From the NCBI GenBank assembly GCA_003669255.1, contig QWPO01000104.1:1-7385 (forward strand): 7,385 nucleotides of DNA. The letters are read 5' to 3'. The notes beneath the pieces are model-generated. The model saw nothing but the letters and a program-made list of their open reading frames with translations, made no database searches and was not told where the DNA came from. The DNA is from Planctomycetota bacterium (GTDB lineage Bacteria > Planctomycetota > Planctomycetia > Pirellulales > UBA1268). A program made the position numbers and the translations under genes. Positions 1-6,035 of this stretch are shown in pieces (position 1 is the first letter of the stretch; the number at the start of each line of letters is the position of its first letter).

Positions 1-380
1 AGGTTGAGGATCGTCCGTTCCGCCGCCAGCACGCTGCGGGTGCCGCCGGAGAGGGTCGCCACCGTCTCGCCGGCCACCACGTTCGCACCGTCGGCGACGA
101 CAGCGCGAAACCCCAGCGCGGGATCGGCCACACCCGCCACGACGGCAGCCGCCGGCAGGCCCGCCACGACGCCGGCCTTGCGGGCCACCACAGCCAGTTC
201 GCTGCGGGCGTCGGGGGCGATCAGGCTGATGCTCGTCCAATCGGATTCGTGCCCCAGGTCCTCCAGCAACCAGTCGCGGGCCCGCTGAGCCACGTGGTCG
301 GCGAGGCTCTGGCCCCAGGCAAGTTGCCAAAAACCAGGCCCCTGGTCGGCGTCGAGGACCGGCATGTCGCGAGGTTTCAT
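1..380 (-). CDS. nadC: Nicotinate-nucleotide pyrophosphorylase (quinolinate phosphoribosyltransferase), 5' part only
   Basis: Reading leftward from ATG at 380 gives 126 codons that stay open to the window edge, so only the N-terminal part is present. The enzyme converts quinolinate and PRPP to nicotinate mononucleotide, CO2 and pyrophosphate in de novo NAD synthesis, in the cytosol. The family signature is clear: LLEDLGHESDWTS at residues 38-50 matches the EDxGxGDxTs motif, ARKAGVVAGLP (66-76) matches the 'arexGvlaG' strand, and GETVATLSGGTRSVLAAERTILN (104-126, cut by the edge) matches the segment that precedes the 'LSGIAT' motif. The reading was made by hand from the reverse complement. An in-frame ATG at 365 is an alternative start. 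Neither start has a visible Shine-Dalgarno sequence. The gene is divergent from the ComEA-like gene, with 78 nt between starts. The catalytic C-terminal barrel lies outside the window. Confidence 0.9.
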   Translation of the reverse strand, partial: MKPRDMPVLDADQGPGFWQLAWGQSLADHVAQRARDWLLEDLGHESDWTSISLIAPDARSELAVVARKAGVVAGLPAAAVVAGVADPALGFRAVVADGANVVAGETVATLSGGTRSVLAAERTILN

Positions 381-458
381 GGTGCCTGCTGCGGTGAGAA
401 TCCAAGGGCGGGGATTTGCGTATCCTATCAGGGAGCCGTTCACGCCCGGGGTTCGCTG
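381..458. promoter_or_regulatory. Divergent intergenic region nadC / ComEA-like gene, possible back-to-back -10 boxes
   Basis: This 78-nt gap must hold the start signals of both divergent genes unless one is transcribed from elsewhere. TATCCT at 421-426 is a 4/6 match to a -10 box on the plus strand. The overlapping TAGGAT (minus strand, 422-427) is a 4/6 match in the other direction. Neither has a good -35 hexamer at 16-18 nt, so this is a weak suggestion of a shared divergent promoter and not a firm call. Confidence 0.25.
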
Positions 459-842
459 ATGCCCGCCGACGCCACCGAATCATCGCTGCTGCCCCGCCGT
501 TCGCAGGCCGCCCTTGGCCTGGTCGTCGCGATCGCGCTGGCGGCGATGGCCGCCTGGTTCGTGGGGCAGGGGGGGCTCTCCGGAGGCTTCGTCCACCACG
601 ATGCTCCACCCCCAGCCGCTGGCCGGTTCACCGTGAATGTCAACGCAGCGGGCGTCGCCGAACTCGCCCAGCTGCCGGGGCTCGGCCCAGCCACGGCGCA
701 GCGGATCATCGACCACCGCCGCGACCACGGCCCCTTCGCGAGCCTCGAGGATCTGCTCGACGTGCCCGACATCGGGCCCGCCACCCTGGAGGCCATGCGG
801 CCTCACCTACGGCCCATCCGGCCCCGGGAGGCGGCGCGATGA
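459..842 (+). CDS. ComEA-like membrane-anchored helix-hairpin-helix DNA-binding protein
   Basis: The product is 127 residues. One hydrophobic segment at about 17-37 (AALGLVVAIALAAMAAWFVG) follows a short Arg-containing N-terminus and suggests a signal anchor with the rest outside the cytoplasm. A Pro/Ala linker (50-55) leads to a tandem HhH domain at 58-118. That domain has the family opening VNVNAAGVAEL, a first hairpin LPGLGPATAQRIIDHR, the GPF turn at 91-93, and a second hairpin VPDIGPATLEAM. This is the architecture of ComEA, which binds incoming DNA during natural transformation; the DNA-binding role is known for the family and inferred here. ATG 459 was chosen because it is the only ATG before the membrane segment that does not run into nadC. 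There is no clear ribosome binding site. The stop codon (840-842) overlaps the uvrB start in ATGA, which implies translational coupling. No comEC or pilus gene is in view, so a more general envelope or DNA-binding role is possible. Confidence 0.85.
   Translation: MPADATESSLLPRRSQAALGLVVAIALAAMAAWFVGQGGLSGGFVHHDAPPPAAGRFTVNVNAAGVAELAQLPGLGPATAQRIIDHRRDHGPFASLEDLLDVPDIGPATLEAMRPHLRPIRPREAAR
826..831 (+). promoter_or_regulatory. Shine-Dalgarno sequence of uvrB
   Basis: GGGAGG lies 7 nt before ATG 839, inside the end of the upstream gene. It supports ATG 839 as the uvrB start, and the ATGA overlap (839-842) suggests coupled translation from the upstream reading frame. Confidence 0.6.
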
Positions 843-2920
843 AACGGCCCTCGACCGCACTCCACTCCGGCGTCTTCGAACTCGTCGCCCCCTACGAGCC
901 CGCGGGCGACCAGCCGGCCGCGATCGATGCGCTCGTCGGCGGGATCGCCGACGGACGGGCCTCGCAGGTGCTGATGGGGGTGACCGGCTCCGGCAAGACC
1001 TTCACGATGGCCAACGTGATCGCCCGCGTGGGCCGGCCCACGCTCGTGCTGTCGCACAACAAGACGCTCGCCGCCCAGCTGTATGCCGAGTTTCGCGACT
1101 TCTTCCCGCACAACGCCGTCCACTACTTCGTCAGCTACTACGACTACTACCAGCCCGAGGCCTACATCCCGCAGCGCGACATCTACATCGAGAAGGATGC
1201 CGCGATCAACAAGGAGATCGACCGGCTCCGGCTCGCGGCCACCAGCGCCCTCGTCAGCCGCCGCGACGTGGTGGTGGTGGCGAGCGTGTCGTGCATCTAC
1301 GGCCTCGGCTCGCCCGACGACTACCGGGCGATGGTGGTCGGCCTCGCCAGCGGCATGACCTTGTCTCGCGACCAGCTCCTCGAGCGGCTCGTGGCCGTCC
1401 ACTACGAGCGGACCGACGTGGCCCTCGACCGCGGGAAGTTTCGCGTTCGGGGCGACTCCGTCGATATCTGGCCGCCCTACGACGAGCTCGCCTGCCGCGT
1501 CGAGTTTTGGGGAGACACGATCGAGTCGATCGCGATCGTGCATCCCACCAGCGGCGAGGTGGCCGCGAAGAAGGACGAGATGTATTTCTACCCGGCCCGG
1601 CACTTCGTGATGCCCGGGGACCGGATCAAGGCTGCCGTCTCCTCCATCAAGGCCGAACTCGACCAGCGGCTCGAGGAACTCAAGAGCCAGGGCAAGCTCC
1701 TGGAGGCCCAGCGGCTCAACGCCCGCACGCGGTTCGACATCGAGATGCTCCTGGAGGCGGGCTTCTGCCCGGGCATCGAGAACTACTCGCGGCTGCTTTC
1801 GGGCCGCGTCCCGGGCAGCACGCCGGGCACGCTCTTCAACTACTTCCCCGACGACTTCCTGTTCTTCGTGGACGAGTCGCACGTCACCGTGCCGCAGGTC
1901 CGGGGCATGTACGCCGGCGACCGCAGCCGGAAGATGACGCTCGTGGACCACGGCTTCCGGCTCCCCAGCGCGCTCGACAACCGACCACTGATGTTCGACG
2001 AGTGGGAGAAGCGGCTGCACCAAACCGTTTTCGTGTCGGCGACGCCCGCCCCCTGGGAGCTCGGCCGCACCGGCGGCGAGGTGGTGGAGCAGGTGATCCG
2101 CCCCACCGGCCTGCTCGACCCCGTGATCGAGATCGTGCCGGCGAAGCAGCAGGTGGTGCATCTCTCGGGCGAGATCGAGAAGGTGGTCGCCGCCGGCCAG
2201 CGGGTGCTCGTGACCGCGCTTACCAAGAAGCTGGCCGAAGACCTCTCGACCTACTTCCAGGAGCGGAAGGTCCGCTGCCGCTGGCTGCACAGCGAACTCG
2301 ACGCCTTCGAACGGGTGGAACTGCTCCGGGAACTCCGCGAGGGGAAGTTCGACGTCCTCGTGGGCGTGAACCTGCTCCGCGAAGGGCTCGATCTGCCGGA
2401 AGTGTCGCTCGTGGCGATCCTCGACGCCGACAAGGAGGGCTTTCTGCGGAGCGAGACGTCGCTGATGCAGACGATCGGCCGCTCGGCCCGCAACGTGGAC
2501 GCCCGCGTGATCCTCTACGCCGACACGGTCACGGAGTCGATGCGGCAGGCCGTGGACGAGACCCGCCGTCGACGGGCCCTCCAGGAGGCTTACAATCGCG
2601 AGCATGGCATCACCCCGGAGACCATTCGCAAGGAGATCCGCGCTGGAATCGAGTCGGAGGCGGCCTCGCGGGCGGTGGCGTTTGAGGCGGTGGGTGCCGG
2701 CGACGATTCGCAGCGGCGGGCCGCAGAGGTGGTCGAGCAGCTCGAGGCCGACATGATGCAGGCCGCGGCGGAGCTCGACTTCGAGCGGGCCGCGCGGATC
2801 CGCGACGAAATCGCGGCCCTCCGCGACGGGAAACCTCGGGGGGCGAGGTCGGCCGGACCGCGCGGCCGTAAGGGCAGGGGAGGAGGCGGTGGCCGCATCC
2901 CCAAGCCACGATCGATCTGA
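839..2920 (+). CDS. uvrB: UvrABC excinuclease subunit B
   Basis: The 693-residue protein is the damage-verifying helicase-like subunit of nucleotide excision repair. It is loaded by UvrA onto damaged DNA and recruits UvrC for incision. Family landmarks are all present: Walker A GVTGSGKT at 47-54 (Lys53), the Tyr-rich beta-hairpin YYDYYQPEAYIP at 100-111 that inserts between DNA strands, Walker B DESH at 345-348, motif V LLREGLDLPE, and motif VI QTIGRSAR at 544-551. The C-terminal UVR domain (about 631-662, with ELDFERAARIRDEI) contacts UvrC. The last 30 or so residues are a Gly/Arg/Lys-rich tail, slightly longer than in E. coli (about 673 residues). The start is fixed by a good Shine-Dalgarno and by MKRPSTALHSGVFEL, which leads straight into the conserved PYEPAGDQPAAI. 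It is the second gene of a unit with the ComEA-like gene. No frameshift or missing key residue is seen. Confidence 0.98.
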   Translation: MKRPSTALHSGVFELVAPYEPAGDQPAAIDALVGGIADGRASQVLMGVTGSGKTFTMANVIARVGRPTLVLSHNKTLAAQLYAEFRDFFPHNAVHYFVSYYDYYQPEAYIPQRDIYIEKDAAINKEIDRLRLAATSALVSRRDVVVVASVSCIYGLGSPDDYRAMVVGLASGMTLSRDQLLERLVAVHYERTDVALDRGKFRVRGDSVDIWPPYDELACRVEFWGDTIESIAIVHPTSGEVAAKKDEMYFYPARHFVMPGDRIKAAVSSIKAELDQRLEELKSQGKLLEAQRLNARTRFDIEMLLEAGFCPGIENYSRLLSGRVPGSTPGTLFNYFPDDFLFFVDESHVTVPQVRGMYAGDRSRKMTLVDHGFRLPSALDNRPLMFDEWEKRLHQTVFVSATPAPWELGRTGGEVVEQVIRPTGLLDPVIEIVPAKQQVVHLSGEIEKVVAAGQRVLVTALTKKLAEDLSTYFQERKVRCRWLHSELDAFERVELLRELREGKFDVLVGVNLLREGLDLPEVSLVAILDADKEGFLRSETSLMQTIGRSARNVDARVILYADTVTESMRQAVDETRRRRALQEAYNREHGITPETIRKEIRAGIESEAASRAVAFEAVGAGDDSQRRAAEVVEQLEADMMQAAAELDFERAARIRDEIAALRDGKPRGARSAGPRGRKGRGGGGGRIPKPRSI

Positions 2921-2940
2921 CCCCGAAGCTGCACCTGCCT

Positions 2941-3708
2941 ATGCCCACCCCCCATTCACATCCGCCTTCAACGGCCGCCCTGCCTGCAGAGGCGCCACCG
3001 AAAACCGAGGCGTTGCTTCGTGATCCGAACGCGATTGCCCTGGAGCAGTCGAGGCTCGAACTGCAGCATGAACGCGGCGTGCTCCGCCGATTGCTCGAAA
3101 TCCAAGAAGAGGAGCGGCAGCTCGTTTCCTACGAAATCCACGACGGCCTGGCCCAGTACATCGCCGGCGCCATCATGCATCTCGAAGCCCACCTCCATGC
3201 CCACGCCACCCGCGAACCGGAGGAAGTGGTGGAGGGACTGCGACTGCTCCGCGCGGCCGCCGAAGAGTCGCGGCGACTGATCGGCGGCCTTCGGCCACCG
3301 GCCCTCGACGAGCTCGGGATCACGGAGGCGATTGAATCGCTCGTCGCCGACGCCCGGATCGAGATTCCCCAGGTCACGTTCACGCACGGCGAGTCTGGCG
3401 ATCGTCTACCCACGGCCCTGGAGACGACGATCTTCCGTCTCGTTCAGGAATCACTCAACAACGCCCGGCGACACGCTGAGGCGGGATCGGCGCACGTCAC
3501 CCTCCAGCGGGTTCCTGGTGGCATGAGGGTGTGCATCCGCGATGACGGCCGGGGGTTCGATCCCGCGAAGGTGCCCGAGAATCGCTTCGGGCTCGAGGGC
3601 ATGCGGTATCGCTGCCGGCTCGCCGGGGCGGAGCCGCGGATTGAGTCTGCGCCCGGCAAGGGAACCGTCATCGACGTCGTGCTACCGCTCAAGCCCCCGA
3701 GGGCCTGA
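2941..3708 (+). CDS. Sensorless cytosolic histidine kinase, HisKA_3 / NarL-partner type
   Basis: The product is 255 residues with no membrane segment or recognisable input domain. Residues 1-30 are Pro/Ala-rich and residues 31-60 look like a coiled coil (LEQSRLELQHERGVLRRLLEIQEEE). The dimerisation and phosphoacceptor helix has YEIHDGLAQYIAGAIMHLE with the likely phosphorylated His67, a variant of the usual 'ARELHD' H-box. The ATPase domain shows the N-box FRLVQESLNNARRHA (165-179, Asn174), the G1 box DDGRGFDP (201-208) and the G2 box FGLEGMRYR (216-224). Family members autophosphorylate and pass phosphate to a LuxR/NarL-type response regulator; no such regulator is in the window. The start is 20 nt after the uvrB stop, so co-transcription with uvrB is likely. 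No strong ribosome binding site is seen. The sensing partner may be another protein that contacts the N-terminal coiled coil; that is inference. Confidence 0.92.
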   Translation: MPTPHSHPPSTAALPAEAPPKTEALLRDPNAIALEQSRLELQHERGVLRRLLEIQEEERQLVSYEIHDGLAQYIAGAIMHLEAHLHAHATREPEEVVEGLRLLRAAAEESRRLIGGLRPPALDELGITEAIESLVADARIEIPQVTFTHGESGDRLPTALETTIFRLVQESLNNARRHAEAGSAHVTLQRVPGGMRVCIRDDGRGFDPAKVPENRFGLEGMRYRCRLAGAEPRIESAPGKGTVIDVVLPLKPPRA

Positions 3709-3724
3709 ACGCCGGCGTCAGGCC
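3702..3724. terminator. Near-perfect palindrome spanning both convergent stop codons, possible bidirectional terminator
   Basis: The left arm GGCCTGAACG pairs with the right arm CGTCAGGCC with one bulged A, around a CCGG loop. The arm TGA (3706-3708) ends the histidine kinase, and the reverse-strand TGA (3718-3720) ends the 93-residue gene. A hairpin can form on both transcripts, as expected between convergent genes. Neither strand has a proper U-tract after the stem, so rho-independent termination is uncertain; the structure may protect 3' ends instead. Confidence 0.45.
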
Positions 3725-3999
3725 GCGGCCTTTCGCAACCCTTCGATCGACCGGCCGAGCCGGCGACGGCTTCCGGTGGCACTGGACGTTGGGAGCGTGG
3801 CAGTGGCCGTGGCGGCCGCCGAAGGCGGCTCGAGCACGGTGGGCTGCCTGGTCACCGCGAGCCGATCTCGCAGCGTCTGGGCAAGGGTGGCACCGAGATC
3901 CTCGTCGCGGCTTCTGGTGCCAACGTCGTCGATGGCATCGGCCAGACCGAGAACCACCGCCTGCCGGACACCTTCGCGAACCCAATGAAAGAAGCTCAT
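3718..3999 (-). CDS. Small hypothetical protein, 93 residues
   Basis: I do not recognise the family. The reading frame starts at ATG 3999, which has the best ribosome binding site in the window (AGGGAGG, 8 nt upstream), so translation is well supported. The N-terminus MSFFHWVREGVRQAVVLGLADAIDDVG is a likely amphipathic helix with aromatic and hydrophobic residues alternating with charges. Residues 30-50 are charged (RDEDLGATLAQTLRDRLA). The middle, about 57-75, is a Pro/Ala/Thr/Ser-rich low-complexity linker, and the end (78-93) is basic with RRRLGRSIEGLRK. No signal peptide, membrane segment, catalytic motif or metal site is visible. It lies 80 nt downstream of the PP2C gene on the same strand and may be co-transcribed with it. 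It converges with the kinase gene with only 9 nt between stops. A peripheral or adaptor role is a guess. Confidence 0.72.
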   Translation of the reverse strand: MSFFHWVREGVRQAVVLGLADAIDDVGTRSRDEDLGATLAQTLRDRLAVTRQPTVLEPPSAAATATATLPTSSATGSRRRLGRSIEGLRKAAA

Positions 4000-4007
4000 C
4001 GCTACAG

Positions 4008-4014
4008 CCTCCCT
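4008..4014 (-). promoter_or_regulatory. Strong Shine-Dalgarno of the 93-residue protein
   Basis: On the minus strand AGGGAGG is followed by an 8-nt spacer and then ATG at 3999. It decides the start against an in-frame upstream ATG at 4068 and stands out because most genes in this window have no recognisable ribosome binding site. Confidence 0.65.
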
Positions 4015-4041
4015 GAAACACCGCCTCATCGTCGGGTGATG

Positions 4042-4055
4042 GCACCGCACGGTGC
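4042..4055 (-). other. Small inverted repeat in the gap between the phosphatase and the 93-residue gene
   Basis: GCACC and GGTGC pair around a 4-nt loop within the 80-nt leader of the small gene, about 25 nt beyond the phosphatase stop. There is no following T-run on the minus strand, so it is not a standard terminator. It could be an mRNA processing site, an operator or chance in GC-rich DNA. Confidence 0.25.
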
Positions 4056-4079
4056 GACCACACAGCACGTATCGACCGG

Positions 4080-5831
4080 TCAGCCCCGGGCCTGCACGCG
4101 ACCGGCCCGACGGGCGGAAACCGGACTCTGGGAAGGCTCTGCGGCCCCCGCAGAGTCGGACACCCTCGTGATGCAGATCAGGCAGATATCGTCGCTCTGA
4201 GGTTCGCCAGCGGTGTGGCGGGCGACGTCGGCGAGGATCTTCCGGCCGGCGTCAGCCGCCCCGGCACCGCCGGCCTGCAGCGCCGCCTCTAGCCGGTCGA
4301 ATCCATAACACGCCTGGTCGTGGTCGAGGGCTTCGCTGATCCCGTCGGTGAACAGCACGAGCGTGGCCCCCGGCGGGAGCGACATCTCGCATGTCTCGAA
4401 GCAGGCTCCCGGGCCCGCCATGCCCAGCGGCAGACCGCCGAGACCATCGGCGACCATGCTCACGCCGCCCGACGGACTCCGCAGGAACCCGGGGAGGTGG
4501 CCGGCGTTGCAGACCGTTGCCACGTGCCGACGTGGATCGAGCACGACCACGATCAGCGTGGCGAAGCGGTCGTCCCAGCCGCCGCGGAGGAAGCTCTCGT
4601 TGATCCGCGCCACCGCCGCACCGAGGTCGGGCTCGCTGGCCAGGCAGTAGCGGACGTCGGCGGAGAGCGCCGCCATCAGCAGCGCCGCCGACACTCCCTT
4701 GCCGGAGACGTCGGCCAGGACGATCGCCAGCCGGTCGTCGGCGAGTGGCACGTAGCCGAAGAAATCGCCCCCCACGTGACGGGCCGACTCGTAGAAATCG
4801 AAGACCTCGTAGCCGGAAAGCTCGGGCGGCCGCGAGGGCAGCAGGCCTTGCTGCACGCGATGCGCCAGTTCGAGATCGCGGGCCAACTGCTCGCGAGCCA
4901 CCCGCTCGTCGTGGGCCAGCGCCTGCTCGATGGCCTGCGACGCCTGACCAGCCACGCCGGCGAGCACGTCGAGATCGGCCTCCGTGAACCCGGGACTGAT
5001 GTCGCGGGAATCGACCTGCACGACGCCCATCAGCCCGCCGTCGGCCCGCACCACCGGGACGCACATCACCGACCGGATGCGGCAGTCGAGGATGCTCTCG
5101 TTGTCGCGAAACCGGGTGTCGGCGGCGGCGTCGGCGGAGAGCACGGCGCGACGGCTCTCGGCCACCGTCGTCACGAGCGAGAGGCTGACTCGGAGGGGAG
5201 AGGTGACGGCGGACTGCTTCACCCGCTGAGCCCGCACCGCCAATCGGCTCGACTGCGGATCGACCAGCAGCACGAAGCCCCGCTCCGCCTGCGGAAAGGC
5301 TTCGAGGAGGCCGTCGAGCAGCCGCGGCAGCACGTCCTCCGCCGCCACCGATGCCCCGATCGCGCGGTTGAGTCCGAGCACGGCTCGGAGCTTCGCCTCC
5401 GCGTGCAGCCCGAGCCCTTCGCCCCCGGGCTGCGGCAGATCGAGCTGCGAAACGATCACGCCGGACGACTCGCCGTCGAGGATCACGTGCCCCGTGCCGG
5501 TGGCCGCCGCCAGGCCGGTCGCGGTCCGCGGCCGCCGGCGGTTCGACTCCACAAACACGAGCCGCTGCCCGCAGACGCCGATCTCGTCGCCGTCCTCGAG
5601 CCGGCGGCGGCCCGCCAGGGGCAGGCCGTTGATGAGGGTGCCGTTACGGCTCTGGAGGTCCTCGATGAAGGCCCCCTCCGGCGAGAAGCTGACCGCAGCG
5701 TGCTGACGGCTGACGGCCGCGGCATCGAACACGATCTCGCAGCCGGGATGGCGACCGATGATGGTCCGGCCCTCGGCGAGCGGAAACCGAGTCACGCGGC
5801 GGCCGGCGGTGACGAGATCAAGAAATGGCAC
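4080..5831 (-). CDS. FHA-GAF-PP2C phosphatase (RsbU/SpoIIE type)
   Basis: From GTG 5831 the product is 583 residues with no membrane segment. Domain order: FHA (about 4-94) with IGRHPG (Arg27), SRQHA (Ser41, His44) and RNGT (Asn63), the phosphothreonine-binding loops; GAF (about 146-300); a short helix LAHRVQQGLLP (about 323-332) typical of RsbU-like linkers; and a PPM/SpoIIE phosphatase domain (about 340-555). Metal-binding residues are intact: VGGDF (Asp356), LADVSGKG (Asp374), CNAGH, LFTDGISEA (Asp496) and SDDI (Asp547/Asp548). Relatives dephosphorylate STAS-type anti-sigma antagonists or other phosphoproteins; here the target is unknown. GTG 5831 puts the FHA fold at the very N-terminus. 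In-frame TTG 5951 or ATG 5945 would add about 40 residues, but those codons have only about half G/C at third positions against about 90 percent in the body, and they cover the tRNA promoter. No ribosome binding site decides it. The 93-residue gene lies downstream. Confidence 0.93.
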   Translation of the reverse strand: MPFLDLVTAGRRVTRFPLAEGRTIIGRHPGCEIVFDAAAVSRQHAAVSFSPEGAFIEDLQSRNGTLINGLPLAGRRRLEDGDEIGVCGQRLVFVESNRRRPRTATGLAAATGTGHVILDGESSGVIVSQLDLPQPGGEGLGLHAEAKLRAVLGLNRAIGASVAAEDVLPRLLDGLLEAFPQAERGFVLLVDPQSSRLAVRAQRVKQSAVTSPLRVSLSLVTTVAESRRAVLSADAAADTRFRDNESILDCRIRSVMCVPVVRADGGLMGVVQVDSRDISPGFTEADLDVLAGVAGQASQAIEQALAHDERVAREQLARDLELAHRVQQGLLPSRPPELSGYEVFDFYESARHVGGDFFGYVPLADDRLAIVLADVSGKGVSAALLMAALSADVRYCLASEPDLGAAVARINESFLRGGWDDRFATLIVVVLDPRRHVATVCNAGHLPGFLRSPSGGVSMVADGLGGLPLGMAGPGACFETCEMSLPPGATLVLFTDGISEALDHDQACYGFDRLEAALQAGGAGAADAGRKILADVARHTAGEPQSDDICLICITRVSDSAGAAEPSQSPVSARRAGRVQARG

Positions 5832-5911
5832 GGGGCGAGACGCCGATGGCGTTGGGGGAACCGCACGAAATCGATCGATTCGCAGTGCCCACCGGAGCGG
5901 AGGATCCGGAA

Positions 5912-5940
5912 TTGCCCGAGGCGACCGCCGCGGGTAATCT
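5912..5940 (+). promoter_or_regulatory. Likely sigma-70-type promoter of tRNA-Gln
   Basis: TTGCCC (5912-5917, 4/6 to the -35 consensus) is separated by exactly 17 nt from TAATCT (5935-5940, 3/6 to the -10 consensus). Transcription would begin near 5947, about 12 nt before the mature tRNA. The boxes are weak individually, but their spacing and position fit a tRNA promoter. The same stretch would be coding if the phosphatase started at 5945 or 5951. Confidence 0.45.
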
Positions 5941-5958
5941 GCCATCTCCAACCCACGT

Positions 5959-6029
5959 TGGGGAATGGTGTAACGGTAGCACGACTGGCTCTGAACCAGT
6001 TAGTCTAGGTTCGAATCCTAGTTCCCCAG
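5959..6029 (+). tRNA. trnQ: tRNA-Gln, anticodon CUG
   Basis: A full cloverleaf can be folded. The acceptor stem is TGGGGAA (5959-5965) with TTCCCCA (6022-6028). The D-arm is GTG/CAC around TAACGGTAG. The anticodon arm is ACTGG/CCAGT with loop CTCTGAA, which gives anticodon CTG at 5991-5993. The variable region is 4 nt. The T-arm is CTAGG/CCTAG around TTCGAAT (6010-6016). The discriminator base is G6029. CCA is not encoded and must be added after transcription. The U1-A72 acceptor start is typical of tRNA-Gln. It reads the CAG codon, the favoured Gln codon in this GC-rich genome. A T-run follows directly. Confidence 0.96.
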
Positions 6030-6034
6030 TTTTT
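6030..6034 (+). terminator. T-run directly after tRNA-Gln
   Basis: Five T residues follow the discriminator base. The T-arm and acceptor stem could serve as the hairpin, or the run may only mark the 3' trailer. There is no separate dedicated hairpin, so the terminator call is tentative. Confidence 0.3.
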
Positions 6035-6035
6035 A

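Noticed and set aside
4..288. Plus-strand open frame of 94 codons at the left edge
   Set aside because: It is a Thr/Ala/Ser-rich shadow of nadC, whose conserved motifs are clear on the minus strand.
416..838. In-frame upstream extension of uvrB
   Set aside because: It overlaps the ComEA-like gene in another frame, is Arg/Pro-rich, and the conserved UvrB N-terminus begins just after ATG 839 with a good ribosome binding site.
1083..1358. Thr/Ser/Arg-rich small plus-strand open frame inside uvrB
   Set aside because: It is a frame-shifted reading of conserved uvrB codons with repetitive composition and no independent start signal.
803..2605. Long minus-strand open frame (about 600 codons) opposite uvrB
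   Set aside because: High-GC DNA with strong third-position bias gives long antisense frames. The product is His/Val/Glu/Arg-rich without domain motifs, while the plus strand carries an unmistakable uvrB.
4000..4068. Longer form of the 93-residue protein starting at ATG 4068
   Set aside because: The extra 23 residues are Cys/His/Arg-rich and unlike the rest, and the strong Shine-Dalgarno lies inside them at ideal spacing for ATG 3999.
4320..6008. Long plus-strand open frame (about 560 codons) opposite the phosphatase
   Set aside because: It is the mirror of the FHA-GAF-PP2C gene, has low-complexity Arg/Gly/His composition, and runs into the tRNA gene.
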